Below are positions 25,734 to 33,288 of a stretch of 64,000 nucleotides of DNA, in pieces. The translations under genes were made by a program, and so were the position numbers. Each line of letters opens with the position of its first letter. The stretch's first letter is position 1. Below the pieces are notes generated by a model. It had not been told where the DNA came from. It made no database searches and was given only the letters and a program-made list of their open reading frames with translations. This DNA comes from Rhodospirillales bacterium (lineage in GTDB: Bacteria; Pseudomonadota; Alphaproteobacteria; Rhodospirillales; Casp-alpha2), in the NCBI GenBank assembly GCA_021775095.1, contig JAJFII010000047.1:50132-114131 (forward strand), in the 5' to 3' direction.

Positions 25734-26366
25734 ATGGCGATGATACCCTATCCTGATGACGAAAAGTTGTCGAAAGATCAAGAACTTCTCTTTGACCACG
25801 CAAAGATCCTGATGGGCCGTTTGGCCAATGCCGTTCGTATGGCCGGACATTCACCAAAGGTTATGCAGCCGCTCATGGGTTTTATGGTTGCGGCGCTGCG
25901 TCACGAAGTCTCGGGCGTTTTGCCAATGGAGATCAAAGCGCTGGTTATCCTAAAAACTTCAACTCTCAATGGCTGTACCTACTGCATTGGTCACAATTCG
26001 ACCCTGGGGCGTGGACTGGGGTTTTCAGACGATAAGATTGACGCCGTTGCCGGTGACTATCAAAATTCCGAGCTGTTCACCGCGCCCGAAAAAGCCGCCA
26101 TTGCCTGGGCTGAATGCCTGACCCAAATCAATTATCACCAGGGCAAGGGAAAAGCCGTCAAAGAACAACTGAAAAAACATTTTTCTGATCCGCAGATTAT
26201 CGAAATAACCATGGTTTCCGGATTCTTTAACTTTTGGAACCGCTTTACCGATGGTTTGGAAATCGATTTGGAGTCCGAGGAATCGGTTGGTAAAATCAAA
26301 AACTCGAAAAAAGTCGATGTCGAAAAATACGTCGCGTTCATGCGCGACGCATGGTGGAATGACTAA
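25734..26366 (+). CDS. Carboxymuconolactone decarboxylase/AhpD-like protein
   Basis: 210 residues with a CMD-domain core from about 45 to 130. The motif LKTSTLNGCTYCIGHNSTLG holds the redox CxxC with the downstream His, as in AhpD alkylhydroperoxidase relatives; true gamma-carboxymuconolactone decarboxylases lack this CxxC. Activity is therefore more likely thiol peroxidase-like or structural. A charged C-terminal tail (SEESVGKIKNSKKVDVEKY) follows. It starts 2 bp after the tandem-domain gene and precedes tctC, so it belongs to TTT operon 1. Confidence 0.82.
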   Translation: MAMIPYPDDEKLSKDQELLFDHAKILMGRLANAVRMAGHSPKVMQPLMGFMVAALRHEVSGVLPMEIKALVILKTSTLNGCTYCIGHNSTLGRGLGFSDDKIDAVAGDYQNSELFTAPEKAAIAWAECLTQINYHQGKGKAVKEQLKKHFSDPQIIEITMVSGFFNFWNRFTDGLEIDLESEESVGKIKNSKKVDVEKYVAFMRDAWWND

Positions 26367-26437
26367 CAACAGAAACGCCGGCATCAACGGCGTCAACAGG
26401 CCTATTTGCGCAACCTGAAACCAGTGAGGTAAAACCG

Positions 26438-27391
26438 ATGAAACTAAATAAACTGATTAGCTATGCAATGGGAGCAACCGTTGCTCTTGGATTGAGCGCC
26501 GGTGCGGCGAAAGCCCAATACCCGGAAAAACCCATTACCCTGGTCCTGCCTTTGGGGGCCGGCGGTTCACACGACCTTAATTCGCGGGTGTTTACCAGCA
26601 TCATTCCGCAATACCTGGATAATGCGATGATCGTGAAACTGATGCCCGGGGCCAGTGGCCAAAAAGGGACTGCCCATGTGGCCCAGTCGAAAGCCGATGG
26701 TTATACCTTGTTGTTCACCCACAACTTCTTTGACCAGCTGCAACAGCACGTAACCAAACTGCCCTACGCACCAAGCGATTTTGAGACGGTCGTGCGCCTG
26801 AATTACGCAACGCCGTCGATTGTTGTTTTGGCCTCCAGCCCGCACAAGACCCTGAAAGATATGTTGGATTGGGGCAAAGCCAATCCCAATAAACTAAAAT
26901 TTGGGCACAGTGGTAATTGGGGCGCGATCATGGTTCCAGGAGCCATGTTACTTTCAGAAGCCAGCGTCAAAGCAACTTTGGTGCCGCACAAAGGTGGCGG
27001 CCCGACGATGAAGGCCTTGTTGTCAGGCGACGTCGATTTCACCATGGCCTTTCCATCGGTTATTGGTGCCCAGGGGAACAAACTCCGGGTCCTGGCCTCG
27101 CTCGGTACGGAGCGTACCTATAAGGACGTTCCAACTCTGAAGGAGTTGGGTTACACCCCTAGTGTCGGCCTTATGAACCGGATCGTTATGGCACCAAAAG
27201 GCATGCCGGCCGATCGCATGAAAAAACTGCGGGACGCCTTTGCTGCCATGCAAAAGGACAAAACCTACGGCAATATGATGAAACGGTTAGGGGAAAATAC
27301 GGAGCTTATGCAAGGCGGCGAATATGAGGGTGTCCGCTTAGAGCAAAGTAAAAACTACGAAATGCTGGTGAAGTCGATCACCAGTAAATAA
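26438..27391 (+). CDS. tctC: TTT solute-binding protein TctC/Bug family (system 1)
   Basis: Periplasmic Bug-type binding protein of 317 residues with a Sec signal peptide (MKLNKLISYAMGATVALGLS, cleavage after AKA). The mature part begins QYPEKPITLVLPLGAGGSHD, the canonical Bug first strand and ligand loop; NWGAIMVPGAMLLSEAS and GGGPTMKALLSGDVDF are further landmarks. It captures carboxylate-type ligands for TctAB. A hairpin follows its stop before the next gene, which may raise binding-protein mRNA relative to the rest. Confidence 0.9.
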   Translation: MKLNKLISYAMGATVALGLSAGAAKAQYPEKPITLVLPLGAGGSHDLNSRVFTSIIPQYLDNAMIVKLMPGASGQKGTAHVAQSKADGYTLLFTHNFFDQLQQHVTKLPYAPSDFETVVRLNYATPSIVVLASSPHKTLKDMLDWGKANPNKLKFGHSGNWGAIMVPGAMLLSEASVKATLVPHKGGGPTMKALLSGDVDFTMAFPSVIGAQGNKLRVLASLGTERTYKDVPTLKELGYTPSVGLMNRIVMAPKGMPADRMKKLRDAFAAMQKDKTYGNMMKRLGENTELMQGGEYEGVRLEQSKNYEMLVKSITSK

Positions 27392-27411
27392 CGGTTAGGC
27401 TCGGGAACAAA

Positions 27412-27446
27412 GGGAGCGGCGTGGTGGATGCCAACTCGCTGCTCCC
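27412..27446 (+). terminator. Intergenic hairpin after tctC
   Basis: A 10-bp stem with one mismatch: GGGAGCGGCG (27412-27421) with CGCTGCTCCC (27437-27446), loop 15 nt. No clear U-tract follows. It probably acts as a 3'-end stabiliser or partial terminator between the binding-protein gene and the downstream dehydrogenase gene. Confidence 0.45.
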
Positions 27447-27489
27447 GGTGCCCGTCTTTGCCGGTTGAAATCAACACAACGGGTTAAAA

Positions 27490-28386
27490 ATGTCTGTTAA
27501 ATCTGTCGGAATAATTGGTTTGGGTGTGCTCGGTTCGGCCATCGCCGAGGTATTGATTGCCAATGGATTTGACGTTTGCGGCTGTGATCCGGATCCGGAC
27601 AACAGCTCTAAGGCCGATGCTTTGGGCGTGCAAATGGTCGCCAGTCCTGGACAAATGGTAGACCGGTCTGTGCCGATAATCACCTGCCTTCCGACGCCGG
27701 TAGCCCTGCACGATGTGGTTGCCGAGCTGCAAAAATGCGACGCCCCGTCGCTGACGGTCATCGAGGTTTCAACCTTTGCCCTGACGGACAAGGAAAAGGC
27801 CAGACAAAATCTCGCAGACAGGTCAATTACGCTGCTGGATTGTCCGCTCAGTGGCAATCGGATCATGGCCCTTGCAGGCGAACTGACTGCTTTTGCCAGC
27901 GGCGACAAAGAGGCCTTTGACGGCATTCTCCCGATCCTCCAGGGGTTTTGCCGTGACGTCCATTATGTCGGTGCCTTTGGCAACGGAATGAAAATGAAGA
28001 TCTGCGGCAATATTTTGAACCTGGTGCACAACAGTGTCGCCGCAGAAGTGATGGTATTGGGCATGAAATCCGGATTGGACCCGCAAATCATTCACCAAGT
28101 CATCAGTGGCAGCGGCTCCAGTTCAAGAATGTTTGACGTCCGCGGTGGCCTTATGGCGACCGAAGACTACACCAAAGAAGGCATGAATTTTTCCATACCC
28201 CTGAAAGACGCCCGCATCATTTCAGAGCATGCTGCGTCCTTACATTGTCCAACGCCGGTCTACCAGGCGGCCCTGCAACCCTATTATGCAGCCGTTGCTC
28301 AGGGTCATCATGATGAAGATGCGTCGGCCGTGTGCAAGGCCCTGGAGCGGGCTGCGAATGTAGATCGTAAAAGGATTGGCAAATGA
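27490..28386 (+). CDS. NAD(P)-dependent beta-hydroxyacid dehydrogenase (HIBADH family)
   Basis: 298 residues. N-terminal Rossmann motif VGIIGLGVLGSAIAEVL (5-21) and the substrate-binding segment LLDCPLSGNRIMALAGELTAF, corresponding to the DxPVSGG signature. The catalytic Lys lies in GNGMKMKICGNIL. The family includes 3-hydroxyisobutyrate, tartronate-semialdehyde and 2-(hydroxymethyl)glutarate dehydrogenases and imine reductases. Its stop overlaps the flavin-reductase start (ATGA), so it belongs to the monooxygenase gene group. Substrate not predictable. Confidence 0.87.
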   Translation: MSVKSVGIIGLGVLGSAIAEVLIANGFDVCGCDPDPDNSSKADALGVQMVASPGQMVDRSVPIITCLPTPVALHDVVAELQKCDAPSLTVIEVSTFALTDKEKARQNLADRSITLLDCPLSGNRIMALAGELTAFASGDKEAFDGILPILQGFCRDVHYVGAFGNGMKMKICGNILNLVHNSVAAEVMVLGMKSGLDPQIIHQVISGSGSSSRMFDVRGGLMATEDYTKEGMNFSIPLKDARIISEHAASLHCPTPVYQAALQPYYAAVAQGHHDEDASAVCKALERAANVDRKRIGK

Positions 28387-28925
28387 CAGAACCAGAATTT
28401 GACACCCGCGCCTTTCGCAACGCCTTGGGAAGATTCCCGACCGGCATTACCGTGATCACCACCATGGGCCCCGACAACAAACCGGAGGGTCTGACGGCAA
28501 ATTCCTTTGGTGCGGTGTCATTGGATCCGCCATTGGTCCAGTGGTGCCTGGGCAAAAAAGCACCGTCGTTGCCAATATTTCGGGACGGCGGTTATTTTGC
28601 CATCAACATTTTGAAAGATACCCAACGCGATATCTCCAATAAGTTTGCGACGCCGGCAGAAGACAAGTTTTCCGGTGTTGACTGGCGACGTGGCTTAGGC
28701 GGCGCACCAATTCTCGCCAATTCGCTGGCGGTTTTTGAGTGCCGAAACGAAACGCAATACGAAGCCGGCGACCATCTGATATTTATTGGTGCCGTCGAAG
28801 ACCATACCCACGTGGACGGCACGCCGCTTTTGTATAATGCAGGAAATTATGGTGTCGCTGTTCCCCATCCTGATGACTATCACCCCAATGCCGATGCCAT
28901 CAGATTTAACGATCTGGTGCTTTAA
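28383..28925 (+). CDS. Flavin reductase family protein (HpaC-like)
   Basis: 180-residue split-barrel flavin reductase. The motif FRNALGRFPTGITVITTMGP and LTANSFGAVSLDPPLVQWCL are the FMN-binding hallmarks, and HLIFIGAVEDHTHVDGTPLLY the C-terminal block. Such enzymes reduce FMN or FAD with NAD(P)H and hand it to a partner monooxygenase. The likely partner is the LLM monooxygenase encoded about 500 bp downstream. Translationally coupled to the dehydrogenase upstream. Confidence 0.88.
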   Translation: MTEPEFDTRAFRNALGRFPTGITVITTMGPDNKPEGLTANSFGAVSLDPPLVQWCLGKKAPSLPIFRDGGYFAINILKDTQRDISNKFATPAEDKFSGVDWRRGLGGAPILANSLAVFECRNETQYEAGDHLIFIGAVEDHTHVDGTPLLYNAGNYGVAVPHPDDYHPNADAIRFNDLVL

Positions 28926-28948
28926 CCCGCGTTTTCCAGGAGACGACA

Positions 28949-29251
28949 ATGACAGCCTATTGGGTGGCCCGTGCCAAAGTGAATGACCCGGTCGCATATA
29001 AAAAATACACGGACTTGGTGCCGGCGATTATTGCCAAATACGGCGGCCGGGTTATGGCCCGCGGCGGCCGCTTCGAAAGTTTGGAGGAACCACAAAAATT
29101 CGACCGCCATATTGTCATCGAATTTGCGACTTTTAACCACGCCGTGGCCTGCCACGGGTCTGCGGAATATCAGGCAGCCCGCAAGTTTCGGTTGAACGGG
29201 GTCGGTGAAAACGAATTGATCATCGTCGATGGCGGCGACGCGACAAAATGA
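28949..29251 (+). CDS. DUF1330 domain protein
   Basis: 100-residue DUF1330 protein with a dimeric ferredoxin-like fold. The sequence opens MTAYWVARAKVNDPVAYKKY and includes GGRVMARGGRFESLE and the HGSAEYQAARKFR helix, all usual for the family. Biochemical function is not known; members often sit in catabolic operons. It lies 23 bp after the flavin-reductase gene with an AGGAG site before ATG. Confidence 0.85.
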   Translation: MTAYWVARAKVNDPVAYKKYTDLVPAIIAKYGGRVMARGGRFESLEEPQKFDRHIVIEFATFNHAVACHGSAEYQAARKFRLNGVGENELIIVDGGDATK

Positions 29252-29421
29252 GGTTGGCACCCTATTGTCTTCCGCGACGCCATCGCGGGCGTCATGCGGT
29301 ACAGGCATAGGGAAAAATAAATTTGGAATTATTCTTAACTGACAAGACTTTTTAACATCATCAATTACACCCGCAGGTGACGCCATTTGGGCACCTGCAG
29401 AAATTAAAAAGGATAAAACAC

Positions 29422-30507
29422 ATGGATCTTGGTTTTTTTACTATGCCCATTCATCCGCCCGGTCGCAACCTGACGGAGACTCTCAAGGAAGATTTTGAGT
29501 TCGCCGTGTTTGCCGATCAATTGGGTTATACGGAAGGTTTGTTTGGCGAACATATTACGGACGGCGCAGAAACCATTACCTCGAGCCTGATTTTTATTGC
29601 CTGGGTGTTGCGCGAAACCAAAAATATCAAATTGGGTACGGGCACGGTCAATTTGCCTAATCATCATCCGGCCATGGTTGCCGCAGAAGTGGCGATGGTC
29701 GATCACATGGCGGAAGGCCGTTTTCTATTTGGCATTTCACCGGGCGGTCTGATGTCCGATGCGGAAGTCTTTGGTAATCTGGACAACGACCGGACGGCGA
29801 TGTTTGTTGAATCGATCAATCACATTCTGGCCATCTGGGAAGGCGAAGCCCCCTACAACTTAAAGGGCGACTTCTGGAATATAACCACAGAAAAAACCAT
29901 GATTTCCGATTTGGCCCAGGGATTTATTGCCAAACCCTACCAACGCCCGCATCCGCCAATCGTTGTCACCGCTGTGGCACCGTTCTCGAAAGGCGTTACC
30001 GCCGCCGCCGAGCGTGGTTGGGAACCCATTTCAGCCAACTTCCTGCAACCGCAATGGGTCAAGTCCCACTGGCCCAAATATGTTGAGGGCTGTGAAAATG
30101 CCGGCCGTCCGGCAGAGACGAAAAACTGGCGGGTCGCAAAAAGTATATGTGTCGCCGATGATGATGCGGTGGCGGAACGCTATGGCACGGAACCAGATGG
30201 CCCCTATCATTTTTATTACAATTCGCTGTTTACCAAACTGAAGCGCGGCGGTCGGGCCAACCTGTTTAAAACCGACCGCAATCAGGCCGATGACGACCTG
30301 AATACGGAAACCATCGTCGACCAGTTGGTCATTCGCGGCAGTGTCAATAGCGTTGTCGATCAGTTGTTGGCATTCCGCGAAGACATCGGTGATTTTGGCA
30401 CACTTTTATATGCGGGTCATGACTGGAAAGACAAAAAACTGGCGCGCCGTTCCATGGAATTAATGACGACGGAAGTCATGCCAAAAATCAACGAAGCGAT
30501 AAAATAA
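29422..30507 (+). CDS. LLM-class flavin-dependent monooxygenase (luciferase-like)
   Basis: 361 residues of the bacterial-luciferase-like TIM-barrel family. Features are the opening DLGFFTMPIHPPGRNLTET, GYTEGLFGEHITDGAETIT with the catalytic His, KLGTGTVNLPNHHPAMVAAE, HMAEGRFLFGISPGG, and the C-terminal DQLLAFREDIGDFGTLLY. It needs reduced FMN from a partner reductase, most simply the HpaC-like protein encoded upstream, and would oxidise a small organic compound with O2. The N-terminus resembles the FMNH2-dependent limonene/alkanal oxygenase subgroup. ATG 29422 has AAGGA about 10 nt upstream. Confidence 0.88.
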   Translation: MDLGFFTMPIHPPGRNLTETLKEDFEFAVFADQLGYTEGLFGEHITDGAETITSSLIFIAWVLRETKNIKLGTGTVNLPNHHPAMVAAEVAMVDHMAEGRFLFGISPGGLMSDAEVFGNLDNDRTAMFVESINHILAIWEGEAPYNLKGDFWNITTEKTMISDLAQGFIAKPYQRPHPPIVVTAVAPFSKGVTAAAERGWEPISANFLQPQWVKSHWPKYVEGCENAGRPAETKNWRVAKSICVADDDAVAERYGTEPDGPYHFYYNSLFTKLKRGGRANLFKTDRNQADDDLNTETIVDQLVIRGSVNSVVDQLLAFREDIGDFGTLLYAGHDWKDKKLARRSMELMTTEVMPKINEAIK

Positions 30508-30538
30508 ACCAAGCCTAACAGGGGAGGGTCGGCAGGCG

Positions 30539-31330
30539 ATGGAAACGATAAACGCAAACGGCATTGGAATTCGGGTTAAGGTCAGCGGCAAAAAGGGCGC
30601 GCCGTGGTTGACCTTCTCGAACTCGCTGGCGACAACTCTGGCCATGTGGGACGGGCAGGCTGAGGTCTTCGCCGATGATTTTCAAATTCTGCAGTATGAT
30701 ACCCGCGGCCATGGCCAGACGGCGGCACCGGCGGGCGCGTATACCTGGGATCAGTTGACCGGTGACGTGGTTGCCCTGTGGGATCATCTGGGTATTCAGG
30801 CGTCGCACGTGGTCGGTTTATCTTTGGGTGGGATGACAGGCCTTGGCCTGGCGCTTGAACACCGGCAACGGGTGTTGTCGCTGATCGCCTGTGATTGCCG
30901 GTCCGATGCGCCGGAAATGTTCCAGAAGATGTGGGACCAGCGCTGTGCCGGAATTGCCGAAGGGGGGATTGCGGCGACCGTCGAAATGACCTTGGCCGCG
31001 TGGTTTACCGAAGGGTTTCGCGATACGCAGGCAACCATTGTCGAGCAGGTGAAGGAAATGATTTTAACCACGCCCGTGGCCGGTTACCTGGGCTGTGTGG
31101 CGGCCCTGCGGGCGCTTGACTACAAACGGCGGCTGGCCGAAATCACGTGCCCGACCCTGTTTATGGTCGGTCAGTTTGATGGTCCCCATCCGGCGGAAAT
31201 GCAATCCATGCAGGAGCAGGTCGCCGGCTCCCACTACCAAGTGATCACCGGCGCGGCACATATCAGTAATATGGAGCAACCGCAGATTTTTAACGCACAT
31301 CTCGCGCAGTTTTTGCAGACCAATCGATAA
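30539..31330 (+). CDS. Alpha/beta hydrolase, 3-oxoadipate enol-lactonase-like
   Basis: 263 residues. Nucleophile elbow VVGLSLGGMTGLGLAL (Ser about 98), oxyanion segment WLTFSNSLATTLAMWDGQ, QILQYDTRGHGQTAAPAGAY typical of PcaD, Asp in FMVGQFDGPHP, and catalytic His in GAAHISNMEQP. The resemblance to PcaD (beta-ketoadipate enol-lactone hydrolase) is clear in the N-terminal half. No other beta-ketoadipate genes are close, so it more likely hydrolyses a lactone or ester made by the monooxygenase encoded immediately upstream. Confidence 0.82.
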   Translation: METINANGIGIRVKVSGKKGAPWLTFSNSLATTLAMWDGQAEVFADDFQILQYDTRGHGQTAAPAGAYTWDQLTGDVVALWDHLGIQASHVVGLSLGGMTGLGLALEHRQRVLSLIACDCRSDAPEMFQKMWDQRCAGIAEGGIAATVEMTLAAWFTEGFRDTQATIVEQVKEMILTTPVAGYLGCVAALRALDYKRRLAEITCPTLFMVGQFDGPHPAEMQSMQEQVAGSHYQVITGAAHISNMEQPQIFNAHLAQFLQTNR

Positions 31331-31474
31331 ATTGGGAGATTTTAATTTCGAGTAAATCGACTACAATGACGAAATATCGATTTTTACCGATGTCCCGTCA
31401 GGGACCAAAAAGTCGGGTTAACCGGCAGACTAAGACCGTCGTTTATTTTTCATCATGTTATTAGGGAGACAACC

Positions 31475-32602
31475 ATGAAGTCCGATAAAACGAAGAAACC
31501 ACAAAGCCTGAAACTGAACAGACGCAGCTTTATTGCCGGTGCCGGCGCGGCGGGTGTTGTTGCCGCGACGCCGCTGTTTTTTACCAAAAATGCTCGTGCC
31601 GCAAGCTGGCCAGAGCGACCGATAACGGCCGTCGTCATGTATGGGGCGGGGGGCGGAACGGATACCATCATCCGCACAATTACCGCAGAAATGGCAAGGA
31701 TTGCCGGCTGGGAAATCAATGTCATAAATAAACCCGGTGCCGTTGGCGGTGTGGCTACCCGCTTCATGCTGAACAAACCCGAAGACGGGTACTGGTGGCT
31801 GGGTGCTGCCAACTACAACAAATTTGTCCGCATCATGGGCCACTCGGAATCGAAAGCCTGGGAAGACTGGCAGTATTTTCAGGCCGCCAATTCCCTGGCC
31901 AGCTGGTCGGTTCGCGCCGATTCTCCCTACAAAACATTTGAAGATGTCATTGCCGCCGCGAAAGCCAACCCCGGAAAAATTTCGATTTCCACATCTGGTA
32001 CCGGCGGGTTGTGGCAGGAACTGGCATTGATCGTTTCCGAAGCGGCTGGCGTTCAACTGAAATACGTTCCCTACAAGGGCGGTAAAAAAGCCACCCTGGC
32101 CGGTTTGCAGGGCGAGGTGGATATTGCCGGCGGCGGTGTCCACGAACATGTTGAGTTACTGAAAGCCGGCAAACTTCGGAACCTGCAGCAGACCGGTCCT
32201 TCTGACATTGTCATTGACGGCGTCGGAACCCTGCGCTCGGTTGGCAATATGTTGCCTATCTTGAAACCCCTGTTGCCGCTTAGTGGGATTTATAATCTGG
32301 CCCTGCGGCGCAACACACCGCTGGATATTCTCGAGAAAATCCAGCCGGTTTTTGCCGAAGCGGTTAAATCCGAAAAATTCCAGGGAATTCTCAAAAGCAA
32401 ACATTTCCAGGAAGACATCCGTTTTGGTAAGGATGCGGACCGGCGCGCCGCGCAGGTTGAATCGGTTACCGCCAAAACCTTCTGGAACACCAAGGATCAG
32501 ATCGGGAAAAAGGTAAAAAGCCCGGATCAGCTTGGATTACCGGATCCGGACAGTTTTGATAAATGGTGGCCGCCACAGAATTATAAACCCCGCATGGGTT
32601 AA
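31475..32602 (+). CDS. tctC: TTT solute-binding protein with Tat signal (system 2)
   Basis: 375-residue Bug-family binding protein. The leader LNRRSFIAGAGAAGVVAATP has the twin-arginine pattern (RRSF) and ends at ARA-A, so it is exported folded through Tat. The mature protein starts SWPERPITAVVMYGAGGGTD, the Bug ligand loop with GGGTD where Sec-exported Bug proteins often have GGSxD. GVAT and VPYKGGKKATLAGLQGEVD follow. Tat export often marks cofactor- or metal-bearing proteins or rapid folding. A strong hairpin separates it from tctB. Confidence 0.9.
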   Translation: MKSDKTKKPQSLKLNRRSFIAGAGAAGVVAATPLFFTKNARAASWPERPITAVVMYGAGGGTDTIIRTITAEMARIAGWEINVINKPGAVGGVATRFMLNKPEDGYWWLGAANYNKFVRIMGHSESKAWEDWQYFQAANSLASWSVRADSPYKTFEDVIAAAKANPGKISISTSGTGGLWQELALIVSEAAGVQLKYVPYKGGKKATLAGLQGEVDIAGGGVHEHVELLKAGKLRNLQQTGPSDIVIDGVGTLRSVGNMLPILKPLLPLSGIYNLALRRNTPLDILEKIQPVFAEAVKSEKFQGILKSKHFQEDIRFGKDADRRAAQVESVTAKTFWNTKDQIGKKVKSPDQLGLPDPDSFDKWWPPQNYKPRMG

Positions 32603-32620
32603 CCGGTTCGTCAAAAACAC

Positions 32621-32646
32621 CGGGTGGGCGCACCGGCGCCCACCCG
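32621..32646 (+). terminator. Strong hairpin between binding protein and tctB
   Basis: Perfect 11-bp stem CGGGTGGGCGC / GCGCCCACCCG with a 4-nt ACCG loop, starting 19 nt after the binding-protein stop, followed by CTTT only. The weak U-tract suggests a leaky terminator or 3'-protecting hairpin, which would let the binding protein be made in excess over the membrane subunits. Confidence 0.6.
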
Positions 32647-32668
32647 CTTTCATAAGTAATCCTTAGCT

Positions 32669-33277
32669 ATGGCCAATCAACCAGACGACGCGCTTGAGCG
32701 CGAAATAAAACAAATCGAGACGTCGGTATTTGTCGGCGAAGAAGGCGAAGATCCATCGACGGCAAATATGAATATGGGAGCGGCTTTGTTTCTCTGCGTC
32801 TTTGCCCTGCTGGCGATTTATTTTGCCTGGGGCCTGGATGTCCCGGGTTCGCCGTATACGGCACCCGGACTGCTTCCCATATTGACCGGATTGAGTCTCC
32901 TGGGCATGGCCGGTGGACTGGCCAGGCGGGCCTGGAAGGCCGGCGCTTCGACCCAGGTGTTTGACTACAAAAAACGCTTAACGGTTCAGTTCATGGCGGA
33001 TGAGGAAAACCGCCGCGGGATTTTGCTCATCGCGATCATTGCGGTCTATGTCTTTGCCATCGATTTTTTTGGCTTCGACCTTCGCTTGCCGGTGGCCGGG
33101 TTTAGTTTGCAATTTGGCAGCTACGAACTGTTTTCGATTCTTGCCCTGTTTGCCATTCTGAAAATTTTTTGGCGGGCCACTTCCTTGCATTGCGCCCTGG
33201 TAGCCATCGGCTGGGTCATGGCCCTGGCCACGGTGTTTCGATATGGGTTCCGCATTCTTCTGCCCGGCTCGGGCTGA
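32669..33277 (+). CDS. tctB: TTT transporter small membrane subunit TctB (system 2)
   Basis: 202-residue TctB with an acidic cytoplasmic N-terminus of about 35 residues, longer than system 1, then four helices. Helix 1 is MGAALFLCVFALLAIYFAWG, followed by TAPGLLPILTGLSLLGMAG, the usual TctB PGLxP turn. The loop between helices 2 and 3 is basic (KKRLTVQFMADEENRR). Part of tctC-tctB-tctA system 2. Confidence 0.85.
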   Translation: MANQPDDALEREIKQIETSVFVGEEGEDPSTANMNMGAALFLCVFALLAIYFAWGLDVPGSPYTAPGLLPILTGLSLLGMAGGLARRAWKAGASTQVFDYKKRLTVQFMADEENRRGILLIAIIAVYVFAIDFFGFDLRLPVAGFSLQFGSYELFSILALFAILKIFWRATSLHCALVAIGWVMALATVFRYGFRILLPGSG

Positions 33278-33288
33278 CGGGGTTCATC

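Noticed and set aside
25734..26366. True gamma-carboxymuconolactone decarboxylase
   Set aside because: The CxxC-x2-H motif is that of AhpD-like thiol peroxidases, which differs from PcaC.
29252..29421. Small RNA or riboswitch before the LLM gene
   Set aside because: No convincing stem or known riboswitch motif could be seen in the 170-bp gap.
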